Source: Diphasiastrum complanatum
Lineage: Eukaryota; Streptophyta; Lycopodiopsida; Lycopodiales; Lycopodiaceae
Reading direction: 5' to 3'
Assembly: GCA_029204225.1 (NCBI GenBank)
Contig: CM055095.1
Span: 36,357,078-36,421,077, forward strand
Length of the DNA stretch: 64,000 nucleotides
Made by a program: the position numbers and the translations under genes. The notes beneath the pieces are model-generated. The model was not told where the DNA came from. It saw only the letters and a list, made by a program, of their open reading frames with translations, and did no database searches. Of this stretch, positions 1-11,492 are shown in pieces (the stretch's first letter is position 1; every line of letters starts with the position of its first letter).

Positions 1-483
1 CCACAATTGAAACACCAAATTCTCAAATCTATGACATTGAATCTAGATTCAAAATTCCATCAGACTTATCAAATGTGACCAAGGGATTGGATCACAGTGA
101 CAACATATGATAACTATGTTTATTGTCGAACTGTGACCTATACCAATGTAGTTTGAAGTTTACCAATATACTAACTAGTATGCTTAAAAATTTTAACTTG
201 AGACATTGTCGTTAGGTAGATTGGCACGTCTAGGACAAACATTGTCTACCAATAGAATGCTGCCCGACAACAATCTGAAATTTTTTGAAAGTTTATTTCT
301 ATTAGTTAATTAAAATCAGCTACATTACGTAGATTTCAAATATATGCATTATGTTTGGGCCACATGTTAGACAAAATTAAGAAAAAAAAAAAAAGCACCT
401 TTACAAAGGGTCGTTCTAGAGTTTAGAACTCCTCTAATGTGAGGCAAATCTTGAAAGACATTGATATAAAGTAGGAAAACTCC
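1..483. other. Non-coding, no recognisable feature
   Basis: AT-rich DNA with a short poly-A run near 384-394. I see no reading frame with family resemblance, no RNA gene and no repeat shared with the rest of the window. Confidence 0.5.
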
Positions 484-744
484 ACGATTATATATAGCGA
501 TAGTCAAAGTGTCATGCAGTTGGCGAAAAATCTGATGTTTCACGCGAGAACCAAACACATCGAGATTCATTATCACTTCATACGTGAGAGGCTGCTAAGT
601 AGGGAAATAAATGTTGTTCAATATAGTATAGATGAGCAACTAGGCTCACTAAGCCACTCATTAGACAAAAGTTTGATCAGTTTAGATCAAAGCCTTTTAT
701 TTTTAATGTTTGTTAACTTTGATGCTATGTATAAATGTGAATGA
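484..744 (+). pseudogene. Ty1/copia RNase H C-terminal fragment
   Basis: The frame opens at 484 with a YSDSQS-type motif and continues through a copia RNase H tail containing FHARTKHIEIHYHFIRE, the segment that carries the conserved late histidine. RNase H degrades the RNA strand of the RNA-DNA hybrid during reverse transcription. Only about 50 residues match the family; the rest of pol and any LTR are absent, and the reading drifts into non-conserved sequence before the stop at 742. Copia C4 has a very similar tail at 46322-46380, but the wording differs enough to indicate another family. It is a relic. Confidence 0.75.
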
Positions 745-1125
745 AAAATAGAGTTTACTTCTAAAGAGAGAGTTAGAATAAAAGTAGACTCACTATGTCT
801 CAATACTGTAGGTCCAGTCAGGTGACTAGGACTAGTTATAAAAATTCTACTCTCTAATTTCTCATGCTCTAGGAGGACGAGGACTTCATTCTCTTTGTGA
901 CGCATACATATTCGTAGCTAATGGTTTTCTTAAACAATCATATGTGCTAGTCCAATATTATTGAGCAAGATATGCTACTAAGTCTCTATGCACCGCATAC
1001 ATATGCAAGTCCTCCCTCCCCAAGTAAGAAATCCACATTATAATCTCTCAAAACTAACCCTAAAATTACAATTATAACATTATTATCCAAGCATCTTAAA
1101 CATGATGAAATGAAAAATTGGTGTA
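745..1125. other. Probable 5' leader of a minus-strand gypsy relic
   Basis: This lies just downstream, on the minus strand, of the primer-binding site at 1126-1149, so it is where a leader would sit. No gag domain can be seen; the frames on both strands are short. Confidence 0.3.
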
Positions 1126-1149
1126 ACTCCCTGACAATGGCGCCAAAAT
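1126..1149 (-). promoter_or_regulatory. Primer-binding site, tRNA-Asp-like
   Basis: Read on the minus strand the bases following the LTR are TTTTGGCGCCATTGTCAGGG. This is a slightly mutated form of the TGGCGCCGTTGCCGGGGA site used by many plant gypsy elements of the Athila/Tat group, which is complementary to the 3' end of tRNA-Asp. It fixes the LTR edge at 1150 and the orientation as minus. Confidence 0.7.
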
Positions 1150-1850
1150 TGTAGTGGGTTTTCCTATCCACCTTCAACCCTAGATCTAAGCACTTGAAAT
1201 GAAGAGGATTATTTACGTATCACATAGAAGTTCGTTCCCATGAGAGCGATAGCATAATTCAAATTCGTACACATGCTTATGATTCAACATCTAACACTAT
1301 GATCCATTAACCTAAACACCAAGATCAAGCTTACGTTTCTCTCTCTCTCTCTCTTTTCTCTCATAAAAATAGAAACAAGATTCAATCCCAACAATAAGCC
1401 AACCAAATAACAAAAGGTCATAAGAAACCATGAGAGATGGAGCAAAAAAGAAGAGCAAAGACATCCAAATCCAATTTGGTAGAGTTTCCACCTTCTTGAT
1501 TGAACATAAAAAATGAACTATAGAACACCACTATATATAGTAAATTCTAGGCACTTGGCCTCAAAGCCTATTGGCCAATTTCTACCTCTCTTATTATTTC
1601 AATTTGAAGTTTGTGGAGAATCCACTTTTATTCACTAATTTGACTATTAGGCCCTATGACATTTAATTCTTGCAATTGGCTTAATAACTAATAAAAACAT
1701 GATGACATTTGTTTTGGGACTTGGACCTAAAAATGAGTAACATTTTTTGGTATTTTTTAGACTACCTATTTTTAGGCCAAACTCATGATTTTTTTTTTTC
1801 GAGTTAATCTCTAAATTAAACCTAAAAAATGTTAAAAAAAAATGCATATT
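1150..1850 (-). repeat. Gypsy LTR (G1/G3 family), minus strand
   Basis: On the plus strand the LTR opens at 1150 with TGTAGTGGG directly beside the primer site. On the minus strand it carries a TATA box (CTATATATAG, 1531-1540), then a GA/CT microsatellite (1336-1353) and a block reading ATCGCTCTCATGGGAA. The same order of blocks occurs on the plus strand at 58201-58601, and in a more diverged form on the minus strand at 15726-16559. The far edge near 1850 is an estimate; I found no clear CA end or target duplication. It is a relic of a gypsy LTR whose internal region would lie below 1126. Confidence 0.65.
1336..1353. repeat. CT microsatellite inside the LTR
   Basis: A near-perfect run of CT dinucleotides. 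The equivalent purine-rich stretch is present in the other two copies of this LTR (15939-15956 and 58365-58380), so it belongs to the transcribed part of the LTR. Confidence 0.8.
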
Positions 1851-4811
1851 TCTAGTAGAATATTACAAATTTTTTATAGATCATTATAAACTACTTCATA
1901 AAAGCATCATAATAAAAAATGAACAACATTTTAAGACAACACTTGATTTTTGAGAATCTAAATCTCATGAAAATAAAAAAAGACTCAAATTATACTTACA
2001 TATTATTTTTTCAAAGTACATTTTTAAAGAAATTTTCATTCATGTCTCTCGATTCAGAACTTGACATATTCTGACAACTCTCATTTTGAGTTGATGAAGT
2101 GGAGGACCCATCTTTTTCATCAGAGTCGATTGATATATCTTCTTTGGAATTAGCGTGCAATATTGACAAGAAACCTTGTAAGTCAAGGACGTGATTTTAT
2201 GGCGAGCTTTGTTGGGCGAGCTTTTTTGTGATTGGAGTGAGACTTTTGGCATTTATCCTGATATCATTTCAAGTGCATTACAATATAAAGATGTATGCCA
2301 ATGATATTTGGCCAAGTGTGAATGATTGTTAATAAGTGGAGGTGGTACAATGGCAAACTCATGAAATTTTGATTTTGTAAAAATTTAAACAAAGGTATAA
2401 AAATTACAACTAGAAGTTGTTCAAGGAAATTAGCTAGTTGTGCTCTCCAGCAACCGTCACCAAAAATAAAAATATGTTGTGGTAATTATAGAAAATATGA
2501 TTTATGCATTGTCAAATGTGTCGATCCCACAAAAATAACACCCAAGAGAAGGAATCTGTCATTACGGTGTACTTAGGAACATGTCAATGATATATAGTAG
2601 AATGGTGAAATGATTAAGGATTAGAGGTTTAGGGTTTGGGGTAGTTAAGCCTCACATGACAAGTGACAGCTAGAATCAAAAGTCCAACTTCATTTGAACC
2701 ATGAATTTTGTGGAAAATATAATTTTGCTGATATAATGAATTATTCATTTTCTTCAGCAAGATTTCACCAGGCAAATCTATGTATTGTATTATTCATGTA
2801 GAGCATTAACTATTGCACAAATAGATTCCATTCAACAGAGAGCAACAAGTGTGAATGACTTCATAAGTTAAAGTGGTGAATTTGTACGGCATTATCCAAG
2901 TGCTAGAATGGACCCCTGTGCAAGTTGTAATTATTACCTAGCTGCTAGTAAAACACGTATGACTGACTGTTATGCGTAGAAAGTGGCATATACCCTAACT
3001 GCTTCAAAGTCAAAATAGATCCATCGATCCAAGGTTGAAATGGTGTTTTGATCTTTGGATTGGGTTGAAGGGTTAGATTGAATCACCTCCTTGCAGGGCC
3101 AAAATGTAGAGTCAAAATTATGTTGGAGATCGATTTACAATATCAGTTCGTTGTGTCTTCTATTAGGTGATGAGTAGGGTCTTGATTCAAAGGATATAAA
3201 CTGCCGTTGAAGTTCAATTCAAATGGTGGTTGACGTTCACTACTGGGTTGGTTGAAAAGTGGAGTGGGATGACTTGTGAAAATCTACAATTGGACATGCC
3301 CTTATGTGAATCCCTTTGAAGACATGCCTTTGAAGAAAGTGTGAATCCCTTAAGCTTATTCACCCAATTTTTTGGTCATGACTATGCACAAGGACAATAC
3401 TACACTATGATGCTACTTATTTACCCAAATTTTTGGTCATGACTATGCACAAGGACAATACTACAGTATGATGCTACTTATTTTCCAAGGGCAATCATGG
3501 CGCAAAAAAGATCAATCGAACCTATATTCAGCAAGACAAGACATTGTATTTTAGGACCTCATGCAACTAAGATTGTTTCAAACACAACTGTAGAGCCTTA
3601 TTTATGGTGACCATGAATTTGCCATAACAGTTCTCAACAAGCTTTTCTAAGCATATCTAAAATTGATCTGTTTGAAGCTTTGATTCATTCTTTAAAGATT
3701 CAATACACATATGTAAAAATTCCAAGCTCTTATAGTTTTACTAAAGAGACCTGTTATAGCAATAAACAATCTCATCAATAGAAATTTTAATTTTATAGCT
3801 TTGACCAATATAGACAATCTATGGAAAGTTGCAGCTTACTTTGTCTATCTAGGTTGGTCAAATCAACAAATGACCTTTGCCACAATAACACATCCACAAA
3901 AGCACTAGAGCTAAACAAATTTATTTGACTCAATGTTGCTAGAAAAAATGAAATATCCTCACTGGAAAAGTTTTGTTGCAAATAAAAGCAAGTCACATCC
4001 ATATGCTATGGACACAACAAAACAAAATCGTCGAAATGTTGTTCAATAATTCTTCTAAAAGTCCAACAAAAACAAAAGTCAATCAAAATATTTGTGCTTG
4101 CCGAAACAAGAGAAATCTAGATTTTTTTTTCTATATTTAGTTTGAAAGCTTATAACTAAATGTTGTCGTATTGAAATAGACACCTGTTTTTAAGACAAAC
4201 AAATAGGCCTATTTCTAGGCATTTGAACTATGGAAATTGCTTGATAATGCAGAATCATCGATTATAGATATCACTAACCTTCATGTAGGCACACAAAAAA
4301 AACTTTGTTCAAGATAAAATAAACAAGGAACACAAAAAGGGAGGCCTTTGACATTGAATTCAGAATAAAAATTGAGATGTCATTCAAGGTCACATAAGAC
4401 CACGCCGATGGTTCCATGGATTGTTACAGAACACTACATCAAATGTAAGTACATATTTAAGAGGCCATTCATATTTTAATAGCAAATTATCCAAATGTTG
4501 CTTGAACTAGTGACAATAATGTAACAAACATGTACCATGCAAGTTGTTTGTGGCCAGACTACTAATATGCCATCATATATACAATGGTATATGTGACTGT
4601 CTCAAGGGTAAGTCCTCCACGATGAAGGGCCTGGAATACCTCTGCCTCTCTTAAAATAGGTTGATGAATGAACATATTACTTTGCTGATCCAAGCCCATG
4701 ATCCTCAAAAATACAAAATAAAGGTGCTTTCAAGCCATGTAGGACTTCTTGTTTTCAACCCTCTTTTGAAAGTCTGGGCAAGTGCAAGATGGGCTAGTAG
4801 AAATGTGAACA
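1851..4811. other. Non-coding stretch
   Basis: No frame in this 3 kb resembles a known protein and I see no LTR or target duplication. The only clear structure is the tandem duplication at 3355-3476. Terminal inverted repeats for the neighbouring MULE gene would be expected near the right part of this stretch, but none was recognised by eye. Confidence 0.4.
3355..3476. repeat. Two-copy tandem duplication, 61-bp unit
   Basis: The unit starting CTTATT at 3355 is repeated from 3416 with only a few substitutions (for example TACACTATG versus TACAGTATG). A third start, CTTATT, follows at 3477 but diverges at once. It looks like a recent local duplication of non-coding DNA. Confidence 0.85.
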
Positions 4812-5951
4812 TCATATCGTAGTCCTACCTCTACTATATGTTTCATGTTGGCCATCCTTAACAATCTTCTCTGTAAGTACAGTGGCATTAATTTTCAAAG
4901 CCCTTTCAATACGTGTTTGTGCTGCCTTTGAAAATTTTGACCAAAACTTGACATGCATGTTACCAACATTTGTTGGGGGCTTTGTCTTTCTAGCACACCC
5001 TTCTGATTCTTGGGGAGTAGAAGATTTGCCTTTATTAGTCTCATTGACAGGTTTCACCTCGAGTTGAAATCCTCCCAGGGTCAATACATCAACCTCAACC
5101 TGCAACAAATTTGTTTCTTCAAGGACAGGCCAAATGTTGGGAAGTTTTCCTGGGATTGGATTGATGTTTTTATCAGGAGTCCATGTGTGAGTGCAATCAT
5201 TATTGCAAAACCACATCATTTGTTGTGTCTTTCCATTTACATGAGTCTTTGTGGAGAAAAAGCTTGGCGCGGGGTTCCTTTTGTTGAGCCAACTATTGCA
5301 CGATTGCATTTACCCTCCTTTTGTATCCACCCCATACATTTCACACAACTGTTAATGGATGTTCTTCTGATTGCCCAAAAAGAGTTATGTATTTTCCGCT
5401 CTACAACAATTTGACCATCTTGAAGCGTGTTCCCCACCTCTTGTGAAGTTGATGGCATTGGATCAATTGTCGACTACCACTACCATCAGCTTGAAAGTTA
5501 ATCCTCTTTGGACGACCCTTTTCTCTGCGATTCTTATTGACATAGTTGTATTCGGGCCTATGGCTACTCCCATCCTCAAGATCCACAACTATGGAGGGCC
5601 TTCTCTTTTGTCATACAGTCTCTCTTCACCCTCTAAGCACGTTCGATGGTGGTACATCGGAGTGCCTATTGTAGTTTCTCTTACTGTTCTTGCCACCTCT
5701 TCTGGCCTAGATTTTTTCCTACTTGAACTTCTATCAATCAAATTTTCCAAGCTCGGGCCAGCTCCGAGATGTTTTCCCTCTAGGTATGCATGTTGCTTAG
5801 CACTCTGCAAAAGGGCATTTTCCATATCAGTGACAGCAACATCATATAATGATAGTTTTCCTTTGTTACCTTCACCAGCAAGCCAACTACCATGTTTTGA
5901 TTCTGAAAGATTTGTTCTGGGGGTGTTTGCCGCATCTACGCTATCCAACAC
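4812..5951 (-). CDS. MULE transposase exon 4 (basic C-terminus), frameshifted
   Basis: It continues in phase 0 from exon 3 after a CACTTAG acceptor. The first 120 codons are charged, then two frameshifts follow. One of the alternative frames contains EKGRPKRI, an AT-hook-like basic motif. The next holds CVKC and later WFCNNDC, which could form a zinc-binding tail. The last 100 codons have no recognised domain and end at a TAG near 4827. I cannot name the C-terminal family. Confidence 0.45.
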
Positions 5952-6124
5952 CTAAGTGCATCAGTGAAAGTGCAACATTGACTTAGGCAAGAAGTAATGA
6001 CAAAGCTATTAGGAAGAAAACCAATCCAATATTGTTAAAAGAGTAATACTTAAAATTGCACATCCTAAAGAACAAATATAAGATTTGATTATAAATAATA
6101 ATAATTGTGATCTACTGCACTTAC

Positions 6125-6602
6125 AGCCACCATGAAATCACCCCAATGTGGTATTCGCAGGTTCCACTAGCTCAACCAGCTGTCCAATGCAGCAATATCA
6201 CATTCTTTTACCCTTCCAATTCTCCACCATTGCCTGATTACATGGTATTGCTCCAACGCAACTTCCTTGGTTGGCGATGTCCTCCATTTCTCACACATTG
6301 CCTTATGTTCATCTTGATATTCCTTCAAGATATAGGCAGTTGCATGTCTCACAAGGCTTTGTTCCCAATGGAAGAGACATGATCTTTCGCAACCTTCCAT
6401 GACATTATCCGGGTCACCATTATATACAGTGTGGAGTGCTCTCCAATTTGCTTGAGCCTCATCGGCCATGAACCCAAAGAAATTTGTCTTGGCATGGCCT
6501 TGATGTTCCATCACTTCGTTTAACATCTCCCAGAATAAAATTTGTGCTTGTGTATCCTCCTCTTTCATCTCGCACGTTGCTATGGTTAGTAGTTCCTGTA
6601 TG
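6125..6602 (-). CDS. MULE transposase exon 3 (DDE core)
   Basis: It opens after a TTTTTTTAG acceptor and encodes EMKEEDTQAQ, then FGFMADEAQANW holding a candidate catalytic Asp, then CERSCLFHWEQS, which matches the C-x2-H element conserved after the second Asp in MULE transposases. A further acidic-aromatic stretch ends in PHWGDFMVA. One TAG interrupts the frame near 6147 where a Trp codon is expected. The exon finishes at GCT|GTAAGT, a strong donor. Confidence 0.7.
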
Positions 6603-6690
6603 CTAAAAAAACAATACATTTTTTATATTCATCATGGTACTTTAGAAAAAAATGCAAGAGACAATTTTTAGTCTCAGTTGGTTGTGATAC

Positions 6691-7001
6691 CTTGGGTCAT
6701 ATACATGACATGCCATTGTTGACCATCCAATTACTCGTCTAGTATGGTCAAATTGCACCCATGTATTTTTTAGATCCCGTTGCCTGATCGTCTCATTCGA
6801 TTTACCATATCAACTCCTGAAGCAGGCCCCTTTGTTGACATCTTGAATACAAAGCATCGGTCTTCAGAAGATCCTTGTCCAGGAAACTTGCTACCATGAA
6901 AAAAATCATTCATGGAGTTCTTCTTTAGATGAAGAAGACTATCAAGACCATCGCCTAGAGGCATCCACGTGTTCTTTGCCTTTGAAACCATCTTACGTAG
7001 C
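6691..7001 (-). CDS. MULE transposase exon 2 (start of the DDE core)
   Basis: It follows a pyrimidine-rich TTTATTTCAG acceptor and codes for a short basic region, then QFDHTRR and GWSTMACHVYDP, which I read as the first strand-pair of the RNase H-like core. A one-base frameshift near 6790 separates the two halves. The donor AG|GTATCA leaves a split codon that is completed exactly by exon 3, an independent sign that the intron is real. Confidence 0.6.
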
Positions 7002-7218
7002 CTGAAATAAATAGTTCCAGGAGAATCTTCAACATTAGATGGTTATATGATCAAAAATAAAATATTTCATTTGCCAATGTGTAGTGTAGTGTTATATGGT
7101 GTTTGATGTGGGCTTCAATCCATCCCCATGCTTTGGTAGATACCCAGGGCTTGTGCCCACAAAATGAAACAAACAAATCTAACTTTTCAAAACAATAAAT
7201 ATGCACTTAAGGAAATAC

Positions 7219-8458
7219 CTTCTATTTTGGACCAGGGGAGTCAGCTCATCAAGAATATTTGCTAGCTCTACATTTTCAACAACCTCTTCCATCTTGCGAT
7301 TGACCCTCACTAATGATTTTGTGTTGAGGTCCTTTGCAATGATCATTTGCACTTTTCTTGGACTTGCCTTCATGTCTGCCTTTATTGTGCTTGCAACCAG
7401 TTCTCTAGTATTCTCAATACTCCTCTTCGACATTCCAGGCTCGACCTCATGCTTGTGGTGTCCTACGTGTATCATCAACCTCGTTGTACTTGGATCATTT
7501 GGCATCACGTAGTATGCCATGCATGCACAAGTGTCCACACAAGTCGCATGTTTTTTACAGAAATTACATATGATGCTTCCATCATTGTCTGCCAATACAC
7601 CCAATGAACATCTCTTCTTTAATGAGCCAGTGAAAAATGCTCTATTGTTTTGGAAATTATTATTTTTAAATGAACAAGAAAGACGTGAGCATTCGAATAC
7701 GCCAACACAATAACTAACATGAACTATCCTTGTAAATGCTAAATTGCTTGTTATTGGTTTGGTCCATATATGACCATCAAACTTGTGTTCCATTCCATGC
7801 ATCCCACTAAACTTGCCAAAGGTAGGGGGGAATTCAAAGACGATATCACCATCATAATATCTTGGAAGTTCTTCTAGTTGTTTGTGTGTATTAATCCTCC
7901 CCAATAGTTGTGCTAGAATTCTTGATCCACTCTTGGACAATATCAAGGTAATTGCACTTGACATGGTGGCATCAGATTTTATCTCTTCTTCCATTGTCAC
8001 ATCATGACGACAAAAGAGAGGACTATCTAGCTCAATTGTAGTTGCATTTGACATTTTTTCTACTCCAAATGGTGGCGTGTCCATATGAAAGATATGATCA
8101 TCACACTCATCATCTGCATCAGTACCATCCAGGTCTATTGTTTGGGAAGGCCCACTTTGCATTGGCATATCTTTCATCTGCCTCTGGTCACTTCTCTCAT
8201 GTATCAACACAACATAGTGAGCTGATAATGAAGAGTCCAATATAAAGTGGACTTTTCCCTCAATGTCTATATGTTCTTTCATTTGGATCGACTTGGGATC
8301 TACACTTTGTTCGATGACAACATTGAAGCTTTCAAGGTATATGCAGTTCCCAAGGTACTCTTCAAGTAACCCTTGCTGACAATAGCTTTGCCATCATTTA
8401 GGGGGATTGTAACAATGCCAGTGATACTCACTGGAAACTCAATTGTTGCGTTCATCAT
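7219..8458 (-). CDS. MULE transposase exon 1 (N-terminus and Cys/His cluster)
   Basis: The long open frame runs from 8282 to 7219. An upstream frame with two Met codons at 8453-8458 joins it by a one-base shift near 8355, so the true start is uncertain. Residues about 225-275 of the open part hold a cluster of Cys and His (CNFCKKHATC, then VGHHKH), which fits the zinc-binding DNA-recognition fold (FLYWCH or WRKY-GCM1 type) common at the front of MULE transposases. That family placement is by spacing only. The exon ends at an AG|GTATTT donor and splices in frame to 7001. Confidence 0.6.
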
Positions 8459-10290
8459 ACCTGCCAGTCATCCAACAAGGTTTGTGGATTAGGTTACAGT
8501 TCATGCCACTTGGTTTTAATGAAAAGTTTAAGTCCTAGGTAGGCCTTGGATAGTCCACTTTGAATGCCTAACTAATTTGTGTGATCACTTTGCCACTTCA
8601 ATCTCAACTATAGAAAAAACTCCATATTGTGAAAATTTGAGTGGCAATATATTGTGAAGATATGAGTGACAAACGTGGACTTTAGGGTTGACAGTTTACA
8701 TCAAAGAACTTTTATAGAGCACAAAAAAATAGTGGACAAGTCTCCTGGATGATAGAGGAGGACTATCATTTGTGGTTGTTTTGATCGATTAATTGTTTTC
8801 CTACTAGTTGGCTATTAATTCCCCATCCCATCCTCTACACGAGTCTTGTTGCGATGTTGAAATAACGACATGACAATCTCCATGCAAATTCTGTTAGATT
8901 TTTAGAATAATGGCAAGTTGGCAAGTGCTATTTGTTTTGTCATTATAGGACCTCTCAAGCAATTATGGATAACTTGAGCTAGAAGTCATTACAAACAAGG
9001 AAGCCAAGCTAGTCAAGAAAGCCAATCCCTTATTTTAATGCTTAATAATAAATTAATAAAACAATCATCCCAGGTAAAGTGACCTATGAAAGATGATCCC
9101 CGTTGTCTTTAGTTGACGATGTGACCTAACTCAATAAGATTAGGCCAATGATCTTAGGTCAGCAATTTGAAGATTAAGCATAAACAACATTGACATGATC
9201 GACTACAATAGTTGATTTTAAGAACATTAGTGTAAAAAGATAACTTTAAGAAATAACATGTGGAAACTAATTGAACACATATAAGCAGAGGATGTAAAAC
9301 AAAAGACAATGATGAGGTTAAAATCAGATAAAAATATATATAACTATACTTGTCGTTAGTATGTGCATGTAGAATTTAGAGAACTAATTTCATAGTCGAT
9401 ATTCCAACAGTTTTCAAAACATTCTGTTGTCCCTTGAAAACCCGTGTTACAAACTAGTTATAGTCCTAAGCCATGTTAGTATTCGAAAAGCTATTAAATA
9501 AATTTTGTGATACAGATGACAATTTTAATTCACTAGAACAATGATATAACACCGCCTCAACTGAGCCAAAAAAACAAAAAACAAGGTGTTGAAGAACTAG
9601 GGATGATAATACTTTCTATAACTTTTTGGATTAAATGGCTCTATCTTTATGTATTTTGATTGAATTCATTAGAGAAATAAACCATTAGCTTGATTGCAAT
9701 TTCACCATAATTTGAAAATTGAAAGCAAAATAGTAAAAATTAAGGTATTCATATTGCTATTTCAAAGGACTTTGAGAGCCAAATATATCAATGTAATTTT
9801 GTCGACTAAAAAATGTTGTCTATTTGTGTATACAAATGCACACCATGCCATACGTTCCACAAGTATATAAATGCCAAAATAGCATTAGTCATGTGTACCC
9901 CAAGCTAGTACAGTCACTGTAAACCCAAATCCAAAGATGTTTGTATTTTGTTGTATTTATTAGCTAAAAAAATTGAGCTTTTTTACAATGCAAACTACAC
10001 AAAATTTCAACAAGTGTATAATTATCATAGGCAAAGGTATAAAAGTCTGAAAAATATACACGTTAACAACATTCAAAGCAGACGACCCAAGCGTCGAACA
10101 CAAGTACGAATCCAAGTATCGCTGGAGTGAAAAACAACAAAAAATGAAAAATATAAAAATTTAAAGTAATACCCATAGGACCCAACGGGCAAACCAACGG
10201 CTTGTACCTAATGCCCAAAGCCTAGGTCCTGGGCTCAACGTCCATACCTGAATCCCTAACCCTCAAGTTCATTTGCTTCATTGAAGTTTT
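8459..10290. other. Non-coding, nothing recognised
   Basis: AT-rich sequence with short frames only. A 60-codon open frame at 9948 has no family resemblance. No repeat shared with other parts of the window was seen. Confidence 0.45.
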
Positions 10291-10322
10291 TGTGCTTGCT
10301 CTCGACAGCCTACGGTGCTCTC

Positions 10323-10494
10323 CACAGGTTAGGGTTGTTCTCCACAGCCATCGGTGCTCTCAACGTTATCTGATTGCTCTCCACAACCTACAGTGCATCG
10401 GTGCTCCACGGTTTAGGGTTGTTCTCCACAGCCATCGGTGCTCTCATGGCTATCCGATTCTCTCCACAACCTACAGTGCATTGCAGGTGATGAT
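10323..10494. repeat. Two-copy tandem duplication, about 84-bp unit
   Basis: Both copies contain TTAGGGTTGTTCTCCACAGC followed by CATCGGTGCTCTC and CTCCACAACCTACAGTGCA. The second copy starts near 10410. Differences are scattered substitutions and small gaps. It is non-coding as far as I can tell. Confidence 0.8.
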
Positions 10495-10566
10495 CACCAA
10501 CAAACTTGCATTGCATTTTCAATTTATTACAAACATTGTATTTTTGTGTGTAAAATTGTTAAATTT

Positions 10567-10588
10567 TATCCTACGCCGACACAGGATA
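10567..10588. repeat. Imperfect hairpin
   Basis: TATCCTACGCCGACACAGGATA is a diverged version of the perfect hairpin at 11048-11075, and both are followed by CGAGCCCATGAATT and then by AAGATGAAAAA. The two loci are therefore copies of one repeat. Confidence 0.6.
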
Positions 10589-10856
10589 GCTCCTAGTCAT
10601 CAAACGAGCAGGATAAAATTTACACCTTGAAACTTATCTCCAAGAAGCTCCGAGCCCATGAATTGGTTGTCCAAGATGAAAAACAAAACATTTCCACGTG
10701 CGTGTATCAATTTTATTACCCTGCAAAACGATAATTCAAAATACCCTGAAAGAGTTACCAAATAAGAAGGCAAATACGGCAGGTGGGAGCAGGAACTCTA
10801 GTTTTTGCTGCGTATTTTCTTTAACCGGGGAAAGGTTGCGCGACTTTGAGCCACGT

Positions 10857-11015
10857 TTAAACCAGTGTCACGAACATTTGGTCACGAACAGATGGTTTGT
10901 GCCATAGGTGGCCTCGAACAGTTTATGGATGCAACGGTTTTAGGACATACTAGTCCCTCCCTTCACGGCAATAGCCAAGTGATCTTTGCATAGCTCTAAA
11001 CGAAACCAGCTTGAA
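10857..11015. repeat. Dispersed direct repeat, copy 1
   Basis: About 155 bp that recur at 11337-11492, including GTGTCACGAACA, CTCGAACAGTTTATGGATGC, TAGTCCCTCCCTTCA and GTGATCTTTGCATAGCTCT. The copies are in the same orientation, roughly 480 bp apart, and differ by scattered substitutions. No coding potential is evident. Confidence 0.85.
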
Positions 11016-11047
11016 CGAGCAGAGGACATGATCTCCAATAAGCTGAA

Positions 11048-11075
11048 ATCTATCCTGCGTTGGCGCAGGATAGAT
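11048..11075. repeat. Perfect 12-bp inverted repeat with TTGG loop
   Basis: ATCTATCCTGCG and CGCAGGATAGAT flank a four-base TTGG loop without mismatch. It lies between the two copies of the 155-bp direct repeat. A terminator or Helitron-end role cannot be shown. Confidence 0.85.
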
Positions 11076-11336
11076 CCGAGCCCATGAATTCAAAGTCCAA
11101 GATGAAAAATGGACTTTGGGCCACGACGAGGGTGGATTTTGGATGTTCTTCCTTCCGAGTCAGAGAACTGAACCAAATGCAGACGTTCAAGCTGTCAATG
11201 ATAAGATTGGAGTCCTTAACAAACTAGTAAAAACACAGGGAATAGACTGATCTTTCTTCGTCGATCAAATTCGACAAAGCAAGTACAAGGTTCACATAAA
11301 ACCCATTGCTTTTGGAAAAGTAAAGCTAAAAGGTTT

Positions 11337-11492
11337 TAACCAGTGTCACGAACAGATGGTCACGAACAGATGGTTTGAGCCACAGGTGGTCTCGAACAGT
11401 TTATGGATGCAATGGTTTTAGGACATAGTAGTCCCTCCCTTCATGGACATAGCCAAGTGATCTTTGCATAGCTCTGAATGAAACCAGCTTGT
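11337..11492. repeat. Dispersed direct repeat, copy 2
   Basis: Second copy of the block at 10857-11015. After position 11492 the two copies diverge: here TTGTTTCAATG follows, there AACGAGCAGAGG. Confidence 0.85.

Larger units (their letters stand above)
4812..8458 (-). pseudogene. MULE-like transposase gene, four exons, decayed
   Basis: A class II transposase gene of the Mutator-like type; the product would cut and rejoin element ends in the nucleus. Four exons in consistent phase are supported: 7219-8458, 6691-7001, 6125-6602 and 4812-5951, separated by introns 7002-7218, 6603-6690 and 5952-6124, all GT-AG. The order is an N-terminal region, a Cys/His cluster, a DDE core with ADEAQANW and CLFHW motifs, then a basic Cys-containing tail. 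I see frameshifts near 8355, 6790, 5590 and 5290, and a TAG in place of a Trp codon near 6147. Terminal inverted repeats were not identified, so the element boundaries are unknown. An immobile domesticated relative is possible but unlikely given the lesions. Confidence 0.65.

Noticed and set aside
3355-3476. Start of a satellite array
   Set aside because: Only two copies are present, with an abortive third start.
5010-5955. Long plus-strand open frames opposite the MULE gene
   Set aside because: They mirror the minus-strand exon 4, contain no domain, and the minus strand has splice signals and motifs.
10565-10600. Helitron 3' end (hairpin followed by CTAG)
   Set aside because: The second copy of the repeat lacks the CTRR end, no 5' TC end or Rep/helicase text was found, and the spacing is not diagnostic.
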